Source of the DNA: JBFHIZ01 sp963666475
Lineage (GTDB): Bacteria > Bacillota > Clostridia > Lachnospirales > Lachnospiraceae
Reading direction: 5' to 3'
Length of the DNA: 64,000 bases
Assembly (NCBI GenBank): GCA_963666475.2
Contig: CAXXJM010000001.1
Coordinates: 186,001 to 250,000 of the forward strand
A program made the position numbers and the translations under genes. The notes beneath the pieces were generated by a model that made no database searches, was not told the origin of the DNA, and worked only from the letters and a program-made list of their open reading frames with translations. Position 1 is the stretch's first letter, and each line of letters opens with the position of its first letter. Below are positions 61,616 through 64,000 of this stretch, piece by piece.

Positions 61616-64000
61616 AATAGAATTTATTAATCAAAATGAGAATTTCGTAATGGAGCAACCAGACATGTATAAGAACCTTTTTTTCCCACTCGCTAGTGAA
61701 ATGGGAATAAAAAGTGTGGTGACTCCTATGTTGGGGGGAGACAGTAAGCTTAATCAAAATGCATTTATCATGGAACCGGTCAGTATTGAAAATCTACATA
61801 ATAACCGTGGTAGTAGAAATTTCTGGTGTTTGAAAGACCTTGATGTTGCTTGGTCTGCGACAGGTCAGTCAGCTGCAAATGAAAGTCTTCGGTTGTCTGA
61901 AAATGCAGAAGAAACAGAGTTGATCGCTGGATTTATGTGGCAGAAAATTAAAAGGAAATCGAGCAATGTTAATCTGGAGTCAGAAATACTTTCCTATGTT
62001 CCGCATGATGAAAACATAGAAGTTATGCATGTGAAAATCACTAACATAAGTGAAAAGAAATGTAGAATTGTTCCAACCGCATCAATTCCCTTATATGGTA
62101 GAAGTGCAGATAATTTGAGAGATCATAGACATGTTACCTCGCTTCTAAATAGAATATATACCACAGAGTTTGGCATTTTACTGAGCCCAACGCTGTCCTT
62201 TGATGAGCGGGGACATCATATAAATAAGCTTACTTACTTTGTTTGTGGGATAACAGGAAATGGAAAAGCACCAGTTTCGTTTTTCCCGACTGTAGATTCT
62301 TTTTTAGGTGAAAGTGGAAGTTTTACGGCTCCTGAAGCAATTATAAGAAATCATTCAGGAGTTTTAAAAGATACACAAATCGAAGGAGTGGAAGCTGTTG
62401 GTGGTCTTCGATTTGAAGAAACGGTGCTAGATCCTAAGCAGTCTGTTGATTTTACCATTATCATAGGTGTAACCGAAAATGAAAATGATATTCAAAGATT
62501 ACTTACAAAGTTTGATAATTCAGAAAGCGTTTACAGAAGTAGAGTGGAAACGGAAGAGTATTGGAAAAATCAGGTGAATGTATGGTTTCATACAGGTAAT
62601 GAGAATTTTGACTCCTTCATGAGATGGGTAGGATTTCAACCCTTTTTAAGAAGAATATATGGCTGTTCCTTTTTACCATATCATGATTATGGAAAAGGAG
62701 GACGTGGATGGAGAGATTTATGGCAGGACTGCTTAGCCTTGTTAATGATGAATCCATCGGGGGTTCGCTCCATGATTTTGGATAATTTTGCAGGGGTTCG
62801 CTTAGATGGAACCAATGCAACCATTATTGGTGAAAAACAAGGAGAGTTTATTGCGGATCGTAATAATATAACTAGAGTCTGGATGGATCATGGAGTCTGG
62901 CCATGGAAAACTACATGTTTGTATATGGATCAAACAGGAGACATTGAAATACTCAATGAAAAGGTTTTTTATTTTAAGGATAAACAAGTATCCAGAGGAA
63001 CAATGGTAGATGAATATTTTGATAGTACGGAAGGTTCATCTCAGAAAGATGTGTTTGGAAACCTGGTTAATGGAAGTGTTTTAGAACATTTATTATTACA
63101 AAATCTGACTGCATTTTTCGAAGTAGGCGAACATAATCATATGAGAATTCGAGGGGCAGACTGGAATGATGCTCTGGATATGGCTGAAGAACGTGGAGAA
63201 AGTGTTGCTTTTACTTGTGCATATGCTGGAAATTTACAGGAGTTAGCAAGTTATATTAGACATTTGAAGCAAAAAACGGGACAGAAAACTGTAAAATTGT
63301 TGGAAGAAATCAAACTGTTAGTGGAATTTAAAGAAGAAAATTATGGATGTATTCTAGAAAAAAACAATTGTTTAAAAGAGTTCACGGAAAGTTGTAGGCA
63401 CAGAGTTAGTGGTAAATATTTTGATATGGATCTGGAAGCATTGGCTAATAACCTTGATTCTAAAGCATATTGGATTATTAATCATATTCGTGAAACAGAA
63501 TGGAAACAAGAATCAGATCAATGTGGGTGGTTTAATGGCTACTATGATAATCATGGCAGTGCAGTAGAGGGTCTTTTTCAAGACAAAGTACGTATGATTC
63601 TAACGGGACAGGTATTTTCAGTCATGGGTAATGTTGCAACTAATGAACAAGTAACTAGTATATTTAATGCGGCTATGAAACATCTTTTTGTAAAAGATAC
63701 CGGGGGATTTCGAATTAATACAGATTTTAAGGAAGAAAAATATGATCTTGGTAGAATGTTCGGTTTTGCATATGGAACAAAAGAGAACGGCGCTGTATTC
63801 TCTCATATGACTGTAATGTTTTCAAAAGCGTTATACCAAAGGGGTTTTGTGAAGGAAGGGTATCTTGCGTTACAAACCTTAGCAGAAACATCATTGGATT
63901 TTGAGACCAGTAAAATGTTTCCAGGTATTCCAGAATATTTTGACGTAAATGGACGAGGAATGTATCAATATCTGACAGGAGCAGCCAGTTGGTATCTCTT
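61608..64000 (+). CDS. GH94 laminaribiose-phosphorylase-type enzyme (3' end outside window)
   Basis: 797 codons open to the window end; ATG 61608 overlaps the GH16 stop by eight bases and has GTGGAG upstream. No signal peptide. The start reads NLFFPLASEMGIKSVVTPML and EPVSIENLHNNRGSRNFWCL, then GKGGRGWRDLWQDCLALLM and WMDHGVWPWKTT (candidate catalytic Asp) and TGAASWYL near the cut. These fit the laminaribiose/beta-1,3-oligoglucan phosphorylase branch of inverting GH94. It would split laminaribiose with phosphate to glucose 1-phosphate and glucose, saving ATP. Close coupling to GH16 supports beta-1,3-glucan use. A full-length protein of about 900 residues would end some 300 bp past the window. 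Confidence 0.88.
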   Translation, partial: MSRIEFINQNENFVMEQPDMYKNLFFPLASEMGIKSVVTPMLGGDSKLNQNAFIMEPVSIENLHNNRGSRNFWCLKDLDVAWSATGQSAANESLRLSENAEETELIAGFMWQKIKRKSSNVNLESEILSYVPHDENIEVMHVKITNISEKKCRIVPTASIPLYGRSADNLRDHRHVTSLLNRIYTTEFGILLSPTLSFDERGHHINKLTYFVCGITGNGKAPVSFFPTVDSFLGESGSFTAPEAIIRNHSGVLKDTQIEGVEAVGGLRFEETVLDPKQSVDFTIIIGVTENENDIQRLLTKFDNSESVYRSRVETEEYWKNQVNVWFHTGNENFDSFMRWVGFQPFLRRIYGCSFLPYHDYGKGGRGWRDLWQDCLALLMMNPSGVRSMILDNFAGVRLDGTNATIIGEKQGEFIADRNNITRVWMDHGVWPWKTTCLYMDQTGDIEILNEKVFYFKDKQVSRGTMVDEYFDSTEGSSQKDVFGNLVNGSVLEHLLLQNLTAFFEVGEHNHMRIRGADWNDALDMAEERGESVAFTCAYAGNLQELASYIRHLKQKTGQKTVKLLEEIKLLVEFKEENYGCILEKNNCLKEFTESCRHRVSGKYFDMDLEALANNLDSKAYWIINHIRETEWKQESDQCGWFNGYYDNHGSAVEGLFQDKVRMILTGQVFSVMGNVATNEQVTSIFNAAMKHLFVKDTGGFRINTDFKEEKYDLGRMFGFAYGTKENGAVFSHMTVMFSKALYQRGFVKEGYLALQTLAETSLDFETSKMFPGIPEYFDVNGRGMYQYLTGAASWYL

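Noticed and set aside
1..64000. CRISPR arrays, rRNA and tRNA genes, prophage or full insertion sequences
   Set aside because: No regularly spaced repeats, no tRNA-like cloverleaf or rRNA stretch and no transposase or integrase were recognised on either strand.

Overview
The window is AT-rich, uses strong AGGAGG-type ribosome binding sites, and is packed with glycoside hydrolases, AraC-type regulators, YesM/YesN-type signalling, lplABC-type transport and methyl-accepting chemotaxis proteins (MCPs). This points to a motile, plant-fibre-degrading low-GC Firmicute, most likely a Clostridia/Lachnospiraceae member. This is inferred from gene content; no rRNA or tRNA gene is visible, so no species is assigned.

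Layout. 0-1 kb: the tail of an MCP and a small zinc-ribbon membrane protein. 1-7 kb: a beta-glucoside module (AraC regulator, divergent GPH-type sugar symporter, GH3 enzyme) followed by a broken phosphotransferase gene. 7.3-11 kb: dtd, a second AraC regulator and a membrane-anchored GH5 endoglucanase. 11-15.3 kb: a glycolipid module (two GT4 glucosyltransferases around a TVP38-type membrane protein) and a DUF2974 hydrolase-like protein. 15.35-15.78 kb: a small hairpin-bounded element resembling an IS200/IS605-derived non-autonomous element. 16-24.7 kb: sensing (three MCPs, a c-di-GMP EAL protein, an AgrC/AgrA-like pair). 25-36.4 kb: two GH5 lipoproteins, two AraC regulators, a hipBA-type toxin-antitoxin pair, a small membrane protein/XRE pair, a surface protein without visible catalytic domain and a CE2 esterase. 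36.6-59 kb: a large xylan locus. 59-64 kb: a beta-1,3-glucan operon (GH16 plus GH94 laminaribiose phosphorylase, cut by the window end).

How it works together. The secreted or anchored enzymes (three GH5, one GH16) would cut beta-glucans and mannans outside. The xylan locus encodes an ABC importer (binding protein and two permeases, no ATPase in the window), a YesMN-type two-component system, three GH43, one GH3, one GH115 alpha-glucuronidase, one GH8 exo-oligoxylanase and two esterases. None of these catabolic enzymes has a visible signal peptide, so the locus looks built to import decorated (acetylated, glucuronosylated) xylo-oligosaccharides and dismantle them in the cytoplasm.

The most useful hidden signals are regulatory. 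An exact 24-nt sequence is shared by the upstream region of an AraC gene (28355-28378) and the start of the xylan locus (36557-36580). Direct repeats about 20-21 bp apart, as expected for AraC-family operators, lie upstream of three other AraC genes, and tandem 17-18 bp repeats lie upstream of the fifth.
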